From assembly GCA_001017865.1 (NCBI GenBank), contig LATQ01000248.1:1-15789 (forward strand): DNA of 15,789 bases, given 5' to 3'. The notes under the pieces were generated by a model. It saw only the letters and a program-made list of their open reading frames with translations, had not been told where the DNA came from and searched no databases. The position numbers and the translations under genes were made by a program. Positions 8,041-14,906 of this stretch are shown in pieces; position 1 is the stretch's first letter, and every line of letters starts with the position of its first letter. The stretch comes from Rhodococcus sp. IITR03. GTDB lineage: Bacteria > Actinomycetota > Actinomycetes > Mycobacteriales > Mycobacteriaceae.

Positions 8041-8683
8041 TCGCCGGTGAAGACCTCACCACCCGTGCACGGATCCGCGACGCCGCGATCCGGTGCATCG
8101 CCGCGTACGGCGTCGGCGTGCCACTACGCACCATCGCCGCAGAGTGCGGCGTCAGCGCTTCGCTGATCGTGCATCACTTCGGATCCCGCGCCGGATTGAA
8201 GGAACACTGCGACCGGTACGTGCTCGACGGGATCCGGCAGGCGAAGAGTGCCGTCCTCGACCCGCAGGCCGGGCCGGCCGCGCTGAACGACCAGATGGAG
8301 CACATCGAGAACTACGCGACCACGGTCGCTATCTCTTCCGCACCCTCCGGGCCGGCGGTGCACCCGCCGCCGACTTCCTCGACCGACTCGTCGCCGACAC
8401 CGAGGCATATCTCGAAGAGGCGGTGGCTGCCGGAACCGTGCGGCCCAGCCGGTTCCCCTCCGAACGAGCACGCGCCCTCATCTCGTTCAGCGTCGGCGCC
8501 GTGCTCATGGACCTTCCGGGTCCGGACGAGTATCTCGATCTCGAGACGTTTCCTGCCAGGCTGCGTTCCTACACCGAGCGCCTCATGCTGCCGATGCTCG
8601 AGCTCTACACCGAGCCGTTGCTGACGGACTCGACGCTCCTCGAGGCATTTCTGGCAGCACGGAAGGCACCCCCCGACTCCTGA
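8028..8683 (+). CDS. TetR-family transcriptional regulator (Rv1219c-like), one frameshift
   Basis: DNA-binding repressor expected to control the ABC exporter directly downstream. The N-terminal domain is classical Tet[12 protein letters not shown] at about 18-28, then the helix-turn-helix [19 protein letters not shown] at 33-51. The ligand domain continues past a frame break near 8322-8332 ([11 protein letters not shown], then [17 protein letters not shown]) to TGA 8683. About 218 codons. Start is GTG 8028; no Shine-Dalgarno precedes it, so a leaderless transcript is possible. The next gene begins 10 bp after the stop. Order, sizes and family agree with M. tuberculosis Rv1219c, which sits before Rv1218c-Rv1217c; this is recalled, not searched. 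Confidence 0.9.
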
Positions 8684-8693
8684 CGGAGGAAAG

Positions 8694-9635
8694 ATGGACA
8701 CCCAGATCATCGAAATCCGCGACGTCGTCAAGACATTCGGAACCACGAGAGCCCTCGACGGCTTCTCGATGACCGTCGAACGCGGTACCGTCGCCGGATT
8801 CCTCGGACCGAACGGCGCCGGCAAGTCCACAGCGATCCGCGTGCTGCTCGGAATGCTGCGTGCCGATTCCGGCACCGTCCGCGTCCTCGGACTCGACCCG
8901 TGGACCGACGCCGTCGCGATCCACCGCCGGCTCGCGTACGTGCCCGGCGACACGAACCTGTGGCCCACCCTCACCGGTGGCGAGATCATCGACGTCCTCA
9001 CCCGCATCCGCGGGGGCGAGGTCCGCACGCGTCGTCGCGCCGAACTCCTCGAGCGGTTCGAACTCGATCCGACGAAGAAGGCCCGCACCTATTCGAAGGG
9101 CAACCGGCAGAAGGTCGCACTCGTCGCCGCACTCGCATCGGACGCCGAGCTCTACCTGCTCGACGAACCCACCTCGGGTCTCGACCCGCTCATGGAGGCG
9201 GTGTTCACCGAGAGGTGCGAGGGCTCCGCGACCGCGGCGCGACCGTCCTGTTGTCCAGCCACATCCTCGCCGAGGTCGAGAAGCTCTGCGACACGGTGAC
9301 GATCATCCGGGCCGGGCGCGACGTCGAGACCGGCACCCTCGCGCAGTTGCGGCACCTGACGCGCTCGTCCGTGCGGGCCACCACGAGTGCCCCTGCCGAG
9401 CGACTGGGCGGCTCTCCGGGGTCCACGACCTCTACGCCGACGACGCCGGCTCGCGTTCGACGTCGACAACACCGCCCTCGCCCCGGTCCTGCAGGAACTC
9501 GCCGGACTCGGCGTCGAGAACCTCACCATCACGCCCCCGTCGCTCGAAGAGCTGTTCATGCGGCACTACGGCGACACCTTCGACACCGGTGACGGGAACG
9601 GCGCCGGTGCGGTGGAGGAGGTGTCCTCACGATGA
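8694..9635 (+). CDS. ABC exporter ATP-binding subunit (Rv1218c / tetronasin-resistance type), with frameshifts
   Basis: Cytoplasmic ATPase of a two-gene multidrug or polyketide exporter. ATG 8694 has GGAGG four bases upstream. Walker A is G-P-N-G-A-G-K-S-T at residues 38-46, the signature is Y-S-K-G-N-R-Q-K at 133-140 (a variant of LSGGQ), Walker B is L-Y-L-L-D-E-P at 153-159 followed by T-S-G-L-D-P, and the switch His is in L-L-S-S-H-I-L. The usual Q-loop glutamine is not evident: the stretch reads [14 protein letters not shown] at 82-95. Frame breaks lie near 9208-9216, 9402-9410 and 9448-9454; the C-terminal tail reads [16 protein letters not shown]. About 313 codons, near the 311 I recall for Rv1218c. 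The stop overlaps the permease start (ATGA), implying translational coupling. Confidence 0.93.
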
Positions 9636-11280
9636 CCACGACGACACCGACAGCTGTACCGACCCCGAGCGGTACCTCCGCGACGTCCGCGGCACCGTTC
9701 ACCGGGCTCGGCACCCTGCTGCGGCTCTACCTGCGGCTGGACCGCGTGCGCATCACCGTCTGGACCCTCGCGCTCGCCTTCACGGTGTGGTCGACCGTCC
9801 TCAGCCTGGCCGCGGTCTATCCCGACGAGGCCTCCCGTCAGGCCCGTGCTGCCCTGCTGGAGAATCCGGCTGCCGTACTCATGACGGGCCCGGCCTACGG
9901 GATCGACAACTACACGCTCGGGGCGATGACCGCGAACGAACTGAGCCTGACCGTCTTCGTCGCGACCGCGATCATGAGCATCCTGCTCGTCGTGCGGCAC
10001 ACCCGGGCGCAGGAGGAATCCGGCCGGCTCGAACTTCTGCGGGCGCTGCCCGTCGGGGCCTATGCTCCGCCGGCGGCCGCCTGATGCTGGTCTCGGTCGC
10101 GAACCTCATCGTGGGCACCGGTATCACCGTCGCGCTCATCGCAGGCGGGCTCGATGTCGTCGGCTCGGTCGCCTTCGGTGTGGCCTCCGCCGTCACCGGG
10201 GTGCTCTTCGGTGCGGTCGCGGCAGTGACCGCCCAGTTCGGCGAACACTCCCGCTCGGCCACGGGTACCGCGCTCGCAGTGCTCGCTGCGGCCTTCTTCG
10301 TCCGCGGCGCGGCGACATCATCGAGTCGACCGGCTCGTGGCTGTCGTGGCTCTCGCCGATCGCCTGGGCCCAGCAGACCCGGCTCTACGTCGACGAGCGG
10401 TGGTGGCCGCTGTTGTTGTCCGTCGCCACGACGGTCGTGCTGCTCACCGTCGCCGTCGCACTGTCGCGCGCCGCGACCTCGGAGCCGGACTGCGGGCACC
10501 GAAACCCGGACCCGCCGAGGCAAATTCCGCGTTGCTCGGTCCGGTCGGTCTGATCCGCCGCCTGCTGCGCGGAGCCTTCGTGGGCTGGCTGACGGGACTG
10601 GTCCTGTTCGGCGTCGCGATGGGCGCTCTCGCCAGCTCCGTCGAGGACCTCATTGACGAGATGCCGCAGGTGCTGGACATGGTCGGCGTGGACCCCGACG
10701 CCCTCACCGCCTCATTCTCCGGGATGATGCTGATGTTCCTCGCTCTCGGCGCCACCGCCTTCGGTGTGTCCGGCGTGATGCGGATGCGCAGCGAGGAGGA
10801 CGGTGGACGTTCCGGTCTCGTGATCGTCACCGGAACGGCGCGCAGCGCATGGCTGTTCGCGGCACTCGGCGTGATCGTCGTCCAGTTGGTCGTGGCGCTG
10901 CTCGTCTCCGGTGCTGCGACCGGACTGGGGGTCGCGCTCGCGGTGGGCGACTGGGGGTGGATGCCGCGGATGATCGCGGCGTCCCTGGCCTACGCGCCGG
11001 CTGCGATCCTCGTGGTCGCCGTGGCGTTCGCGCTGCTGGGCTGCGTGCCGCGTGCCACCGGCTCGTGTGGGTGCTCGTGGTGTGGATGGTGTTCGTCGCG
11101 TGGCTCGGCGAGATGCTGAACCTCCCCGACGAACTCGTCGCACTGTCGCCGTTCTCGCATGTCCCGCTGGTGCCCGCAGAGGGGGTGACGGTGATGCCGC
11201 TGATCGTCCCGGCGGTTGCGGCGGTGCTGCTCGTCGCAGCGGCGATCGTCGGTTTCCGCCGCCGCGACGTGCAGGTGTGA
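9632..11280 (+). CDS. ABC exporter permease subunit (polyketide-antibiotic exporter type), with frameshifts
   Basis: Membrane partner of the preceding ATPase, with about a dozen hydrophobic segments. Examples are V-W-T-L-A-L-A-F-T-V-W, F-V-A-T-A-I-M-S-I-L-L-V-V, L-I-V-G-T-G-I-T-V-A-L-I-A, F-V-G-W-L-T-G-L-V-L-F-G-V, L-A-L-G-A-T-A-F-G-V-S-G-V, V-V-Q-L-V-V-A-L-L-V, V-W-V-L-V-V-W-M-V-F-V-A-W-L and a final P-A-V-A-A-V-L-L-V-A-A-A-I-V. Cytoplasmic loops carry R-A-Q-E-E-S-G-R-L-E-L-L-R and M-R-S-E-E-D-G-G-R-S-G, two similar half-repeats typical of this fused-duplicate permease family. Frame breaks lie near 10060-10075, 10306-10314, 10470-10480 and 11040-11060. About 550 codons, close to the 548 I recall for Rv1217c. 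It ends four bases from the stop of the convergent acetyltransferase gene, with no obvious terminator between. Confidence 0.91.
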
Positions 11281-11284
11281 CGGA

Positions 11285-11574
11285 TCAGTTGCGGTATTCG
11301 GGATGTTCGGAGACGAACTTCTCGACGTACGAGCAGGACGTACCGATCTTCAGTCCCTGCTTCCTGGTCTCGTCGAGGGCGTGCTTCACCACGATCCCGG
11401 CGAGGCCCTTGCCGCGGAACTGCGGGTCGGTGACGGTGTGGTCGAAGTCCCGCAGGTCGCCGTGCTGCGTGTAGTCGGCGTAGGCCGCGAGGTCGTCGCG
11501 AGATAGAGCGCGAAACGGGCCTTGTCGGCGTCGTGCTCGATCCGGGGTTCGGTGCCGTCGATGTTCTGCGTCAT
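11285..11574 (-). CDS. Small GNAT-like N-acetyltransferase (Acetyltransf_CG / YjdJ type), one frameshift
   Basis: Compact acetyltransferase-like protein of about 97 residues. ATG 11574 begins MTQNIDGTEPRIEHDADKARFALYL. After one frame break near 11496-11506 the sequence continues D-D-L-A-A-Y-A-D-Y-T-Q-H-G-D, D-F-D-H-T-V-T-D-P, Q-F-R-G-K-G-L-A-G-I-V-V-K-H-A-L-D and L-K-I-G-T-S-C-S-Y-V-E-K-F, ending H-P-E-Y-R-N. The R-G-K-G-L-A motif is the acetyl-CoA pyrophosphate loop, and the C-S-Y-V-x-K-F-x-x-x-H-P-E-Y tail is diagnostic of this minimal GNAT subfamily. The acceptor substrate is unknown. The start overlaps the stop of the upstream peptidase gene (ATGA), so it is the last gene of the minus-strand operon. 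Confidence 0.88.
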
Positions 11575-12221
11575 GATCTCACCGTACTCGGGGCGTGACC
11601 GGGAGGAGTGTCGACGACGATCGCGTCGTCGTCGGTCAACGCCACGTGTTCGACGTCGTGCTCGCGCAGGTAGCGCAGGGTCTGCCGTATCCCGTCGTCG
11701 GCCAGCATCGAGTCACCGGCGTGCGGCACGATCGCGTGTTCGACCCAGCCGAGTCCGTCCCACACCACCGGGACACCGCAGGTCGCGGCGACCTCGTCGG
11801 GGTCGTCGGAGAACTCGATGCCGCGCAGCGACGGTGTGGCGACACAGGCCCCGGCGCTGTAGCCCCCGTACACGAGACGGTTGTCGCTCACCAGATCCGT
11901 GAGCACGGTATCGCCTCCGCTGCGGGCCAATTGCGCTCGCAGGACGAAAGTGTTGCCGCCGCGCACCCACACGGACGTGAAGTCCGACAGGCGCCGCCGG
12001 AGCGAGTCGGGATCGTCGAGGTGATCACGTAGATCCACCTCCTCCGGTTCGAAGCCGAGCGACCGCAGCGGGCCCATCTCGCTCGTGACCGCCGCCGTGC
12101 GGGCCGAGGCGGGCCACGCGTCGGCGGCGTTCGCGATCACCGCGATCCGGCCCGGCGTCGTCAACCGGACGAAGGCGTCCGGATCGGTGCCGAACCGGTA
12201 GGAGGACAGGAACAGCCGCAC
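11571..12221 (-). CDS. Peptidase E-like protein (family S51, class I glutamine amidotransferase fold)
   Basis: Intact 216-residue cytoplasmic Ser hydrolase of the S51 family; known members are Asp-dipeptidases and cyanophycinases. It reads VRLFLSSYRFGTDPDAF from GTG 12221. W-V-R-G-G-N-T-F at residues 85-92 is the family's substrate-loop motif, the nucleophile is Ser122 in Y-G-G-Y-S-A-G-A-C, and His167 in I-V-P-H-A-G-D is the probable base. Length is close to the usual 220-230. The start is chosen because the preceding gene stops four bases upstream and the fold's first strand begins at once. No Shine-Dalgarno is seen, so translation is probably coupled. One of the few long genes here without a frame break. 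Exact peptide substrate cannot be told. Confidence 0.88.
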   Translation of the reverse strand: MRLFLSSYRFGTDPDAFVRLTTPGRIAVIANAADAWPASARTAAVTSEMGPLRSLGFEPEEVDLRDHLDDPDSLRRRLSDFTSVWVRGGNTFVLRAQLARSGGDTVLTDLVSDNRLVYGGYSAGACVATPSLRGIEFSDDPDEVAATCGVPVVWDGLGWVEHAIVPHAGDSMLADDGIRQTLRYLREHDVEHVALTDDDAIVVDTPPGHAPSTVRS

Positions 12222-12225
12222 GACG

Positions 12226-13078
12226 TCAGATCGTGAACGCGAGGTTGTCGACGATGCGGCGTCCGACCTCGGTGTCGCCGCCGAGGGAGATCTCCTCGAT
12301 CCGGTCCTCGGCGCGCACGCGTCCACCGGCGAGCCGAACGAACAACCCGGAGTCCATCGCGATCGTGGTCGTGACCGGTTCGGACAGGGCCGGCACCTCG
12401 GTGGCCCGTCCGTGCACCTCGATGTGGATGGTGCGCGCGAGGGGACCGGTGAGTTCGAGCGTGATGCGCGCTCCCTCGGGGGCCTTGCCGCGCTTGCCGA
12501 CGATGAACGGAACCGCACCGAAGACCTCCGCGGATCCGAGTTCGGCACGCGGGCCGCCCTCGCTGCCCGTCCTGCCGAGCGCGTCGCAGATGTCGAGTTC
12601 GTGGAGCCAGCAGTCGAACACGCGGATCCGCATGAAGCGCCCGTACGGTGCCGGCCCGACGGGAGTGTTCGACTGTTTCCCGAAGTCCTCCTGGGTCATC
12701 GCGCCGAGTTGCTCCGTGCGCAGGGCGACGATCTCGCGGTACCGCTCGAGCACGTCCGCGCCGGGGACGGGACGCAACGACTCCACCCACAACTCGTTGA
12801 AGGCCGCGATGTCGTTGCGCACGTGTCGAACGAGCGCACGTCGCGTTCGACGCGCGGAGCTCGATGCCCGCGAGCATCGACTCGGTGCCGATGAGATGCG
12901 CAGTGATGTCCTTGACGGTCCATCCCGGCAGGCAGGTGGCGGTCGTCCACTCGTCCTCGGTCAGTCCCGCCAGCAGGTCGTCGAGCACGGCGAACTGCTC
13001 GAGCAGCAGCGGCCGGATCGTGTCGATCGGGAACTCGGCAGCGGAGGTGTCGGGGGTGGTGTCGGGCTGTGATGTCAC
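12226..13078 (-). CDS. Maleylpyruvate isomerase-family mycothiol-dependent enzyme (DinB fold), with frameshifts
   Basis: Four-helix-bundle DinB/MDMPI-like enzyme expected to use mycothiol, the actinobacterial low-molecular thiol, for isomerisation, conjugation or detoxification. GTG 13078 has GAGGAG six bases upstream. The N-terminal bundle contains L-T-E-D-E-W-T-T-A-T and L-P-G-W-T-V-K-D-I-T-A-H-L-I-G (His61, a likely metal ligand). The second part has V-R-N-D-I-A-A-F-N-E-L-W-V and R-I-R-V-F-D-C-W-L-H-E-L-D-I-C, whose His/Glu supply further ligands, followed by a C-terminal beta-rich domain ending D-N-L-A-F-T-I. Two frame breaks fall between about 12825 and 12870. The gene start overlaps the HIT stop (GTGA). 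It is not near aromatic catabolism genes here, so true maleylpyruvate isomerase activity is unlikely. Confidence 0.88.
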
Positions 13079-13515
13079 TGGTGCTCCTCGGCGGTGAGAC
13101 GTTCGAGACCGGCGCGGATGATCGCCGCGGTGGTCTCGGGGTCGTGGGGGCGACGGCGGACCAGACCGATACCCATCCGGACACGATCGCCGTTCCAGCG
13201 GGGCAGGAGGTGCAGATGGGTGTGGAAGACGGTCTGGAAGGCTGCTCGTCCGTCGTTCAGGACGAGATTGGTTCCGTCGGTGGCGAGTTCGGAACGGGCC
13301 ATCGCCCGGGCGATCCGTTGTCCGGCACGGAAGACTGCCGCACCCGACGCCGGATCGAGCTCCTCGAGGCGTGCGGTGTGCACGCGGGGGATCACGAGGG
13401 TGTGCCCGCGCGCGATCGGTCGGATGTCGAGGAAGGCCACGACCTCGTCGTCCTCGTACACCCGTGTCGCCGGACCGCTGCCGTCGGCTATGGCGCAGAA
13501 CACACAGGAACTCAC
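13075..13515 (-). CDS. HIT-family nucleotide hydrolase/transferase
   Basis: Intact 146-residue histidine-triad protein acting on nucleoside phosphoramidates or related AMP-X / dinucleotide substrates in the cytoplasm. The triad is F-H98-T-H100-L-H102-L-L-P-R. An N-terminal C4-V-F-C7 pair, typical of the Fhit/HINT-like actinobacterial type and often zinc-binding, precedes the E-D-D-E-V-V-A-F-L-D-I-R-P and G-H-T-L-V-I-P-R blocks. Start is GTG 13515 with AAGGTGA five bases upstream. It begins nine bases after the sirtuin stop, and its own stop overlaps the next start, so it lies inside one operon. The exact substrate is not predictable from sequence. Confidence 0.93.
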   Translation of the reverse strand: MSSCVFCAIADGSGPATRVYEDDEVVAFLDIRPIARGHTLVIPRVHTARLEELDPASGAAVFRAGQRIARAMARSELATDGTNLVLNDGRAAFQTVFHTHLHLLPRWNGDRVRMGIGLVRRRPHDPETTAAIIRAGLERLTAEEHQ

Positions 13516-13524
13516 CGGGTCACC

Positions 13525-14288
13525 TTAACGCGGTGTGTCGGCCCCGATCTCCAGTGTGTCGACGAGGGCGGGGAGACCGACGGCAGCAGTGGTGCGCCAG
13601 GCATGGTCGACCTGATCGCTCAGATCGGTCTCGCGTGGATCGATCTGCACCACCGGTACGCCGTGACTGCGTGCGAGCGACGGCAGGCCGCCGCCGGGTA
13701 GACGACACCCGAGGTGCCGACGACGAGCAGCAGGTCGGCATCACGCAGGGACTCGGTCGCGGTCTCCCACGGTTCCTGCGGCAACATCTCGCCGAACCAC
13801 ACGACGCCCGGCCGCCCGTCGCCTCCGCATGCGGGGCACGACGGCGGATCGAGACGAGCGACGGGATCCTCCGGCGGATCGGGAAGGTCGACGGCGCGCT
13901 CGCACCTGCTGCAGCGTGGGGCGAACAGGCTTCCGTGCAGATGGGTGACCTCGGAGCTTCCGGCCCGCTCGTGGAGGTCGTCGACGTTCTGCGTCACGAT
14001 CTGCACGTGGGCCGCCCGTGCCCAGTCGGCGAGCGCCAGGTGTCCGGCATTGGGCTGCACCCGGCGGACGAGCGCGACCCGCCACTGGTACCAGGCCCAG
14101 ACCGTAGCCGGATCGTCCGCCCACGCCTCCGGTGTGGCGAGCGCGGTGGCGTCGAAGTTCTCCCACAACCCGGTCTGCGCGTCGCGGAAGGTGGGGACAC
14201 CGCTCTCGGCGGACATCCCGGCACCGGTGAGGACGGCGACGCGGCGGGCCGAGCGGGCGAGGTCGAGGACGGGGGCCGGCACGTTCAT
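13525..14288 (-). CDS. Sir2-family NAD-dependent protein deacylase (class III-like), one frameshift
   Basis: Sirtuin removing acyl groups from lysine with consumption of NAD and release of nicotinamide and O-acyl-ADP-ribose. It starts at ATG 14288 (MNVPAPVLDLARSARR). The NAD loop is G-A-G-M-S-A-E-S-G-V-P-T-F-R-D at 22-36, T-Q-N-V-D-D-L-H lies at 99-106, catalytic His118 is in H-L-H-G-S, and two Cys pairs, C126-S-R-C129 and C151-P-A-C154, bind zinc. Tyr67 and Arg70 in W-Y-Q-W-R form the Y-x-x-R pair that in SIRT5 and CobB-type sirtuins recognises succinyl/malonyl-lysine. After a frame break at about 13690-13698 the C-terminus continues G-L-P-S-L-A-R-S-H-G-V-P-V-V-Q-I-D to TAA 13525. About 254 codons, normal size. 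Nine bases separate it from the HIT gene. Confidence 0.94.
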
Positions 14289-14310
14289 GTGGCCAGGTTA
14301 GGTGCTCGGG

Positions 14311-14469
14311 TCAGGAGGGATCCGGGATCGGGTGCTCCCTGCCGCATCGCGGGCACGGCTCCTCCTCGGAGGTGAGCATCGCTCCGCAGTCGGGGCAGAG
14401 GAGATGGAGCCAGCAGACCGGGTCGCCGCCGAGGTCGTCGTCGTGGTCCTTCTCGCGGTCGTGACTCAT
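14311..14469 (-). CDS. Small zinc-ribbon protein (52 aa)
   Basis: Short intact reading from ATG 14469, with AAGGGG about six bases upstream, to TGA 14311: M-S-H-D-R-E-K-D-H-D-D-D-L-G-G-D-P, then C-W-L-H-L-L-C-P-D-C-G-A-M, an acidic spacer, C-P-R-C-G-R-E-H and P-I-P-D-P-S. The C-P-D-C and C-P-R-C knuckles are a textbook rubredoxin-like zinc ribbon, and the His/Asp-rich start could also hold metal. No known family is recalled with certainty. It is first in the minus-strand cluster, 22 bases ahead of the sirtuin gene, so it is probably co-transcribed. It may be an accessory protein or a regulator. It is easy to miss because longer, unlikely readings cover the same bases in other frames. Confidence 0.78.
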   Translation of the reverse strand: MSHDREKDHDDDLGGDPVCWLHLLCPDCGAMLTSEEEPCPRCGREHPIPDPS

Positions 14470-14624
14470 GAGAGCCCCTTACGCCGCCTGCCGGACGAGC
14501 GCAAAGATGTCGTTCGGCGACGCGGTATCTGAATCGATTCCGAAGTGTTCTGAATCGGTACACACCGTCGATCGGTACACGCGGAACGAATCTGTTTGCA
14601 CACCGCCTTCTTTCGCTTCGGAGG

Positions 14625-14660
14625 CCGTTTCCCGGCCCGTTCCCGGGACCGTTTCCGATC
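14625..14660. repeat. Three-copy 12-bp tandem repeat upstream of pntAA
   Basis: CCGTTTCCCGGC (14625), CCGTTCCCGGGA (14637) and CCGTTTCCGATC (14649) follow one another at exactly 12-bp steps, sharing CCGTT-C-C. A regulator binding cooperatively, or a simple replication-slippage array, could explain it. Confidence 0.55.
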
Positions 14661-14696
14661 GTCCTCCACGCTCTTGCTCACCGGAGGAAAATGGCA

Positions 14697-14721
14697 TTTG
14701 TGAGGTGAGCTGCCTCACAAA
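14697..14721. promoter_or_regulatory. Perfect 9-bp inverted repeat upstream of pntAA
   Basis: TTTGTGAGG (14697-14705) and CCTCACAAA (14713-14721) are exact complements around TGAGCTG. Outside them ATGGC (14691-14695) and GCCAT (14727-14731) extend the stem imperfectly. No T run follows in either direction, so it looks more like an operator or a leader hairpin than a terminator. It lies about 185 bp before the pntAA start. Confidence 0.6.
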
Positions 14722-14818
14722 CTTGCGCCATCTTGCTGTTCGGACTCGATTCAGATGATTTCACCAGGTTGCGAGGTCACGGGAGGGCACGGTAGGTCTG
14801 CTTAAGCCTTTCAGTGCA

Positions 14819-14831
14819 TGACGGGCCGTCA
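14819..14831. promoter_or_regulatory. Dyad TGACGG-G-CCGTCA before pntAA
   Basis: Exact six-base arms around one central base, 75 bp before the pntAA start codon, close to where the core promoter should be. The one-base centre favours protein binding to DNA over an RNA hairpin. Confidence 0.4.
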
Positions 14832-14906
14832 CATGGCCTTCGATAACGCATCTTTCGCCGCCGATCGCGGCACGACGCGCACTTTCATCGACGCAGGAGT
14901 CAAGAA

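Larger units (their letters stand above)
14470..14906. other. Repeat-rich divergent intergenic region (zinc-ribbon operon / pntAA)
   Basis: 437 bp between the divergent zinc-ribbon operon and pntAA, visibly less GC-rich than the flanks. It carries a GAATCGATTC palindrome (14531-14540); direct repeats TCTGAATCG (14528 and 14549, 21 bp apart) and ATCGGTACAC (14554 and 14571, 17 bp apart); a three-copy 12-bp tandem repeat; and two dyads. Two open frames of 79 and 96 residues can be read through it on opposite strands, but neither has a believable start or protein-like composition. I place both promoters here but cannot assign exact -35/-10 boxes. Confidence 0.6.

Noticed and set aside
8860..10656. 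598-residue plus-strand open frame across the ABC ATPase and permease
   Set aside because: Mostly Arg/Pro/Ser shadow. Only its stretch around 10080-10310 is real permease, joined by indels.
14697..14721. Possible DtxR/IdeR-type iron box or transcription terminator
   Set aside because: Only one half resembles the TTAGGTTAG half-site and the spacing is wrong; a terminator is unlikely because no T run follows on either strand.
14468..14758. Open frames of 96 aa (plus) and 79 aa (minus) in the divergent spacer
   Set aside because: Unusual composition, no ribosome site and no recognisable pattern; the region looks regulatory.
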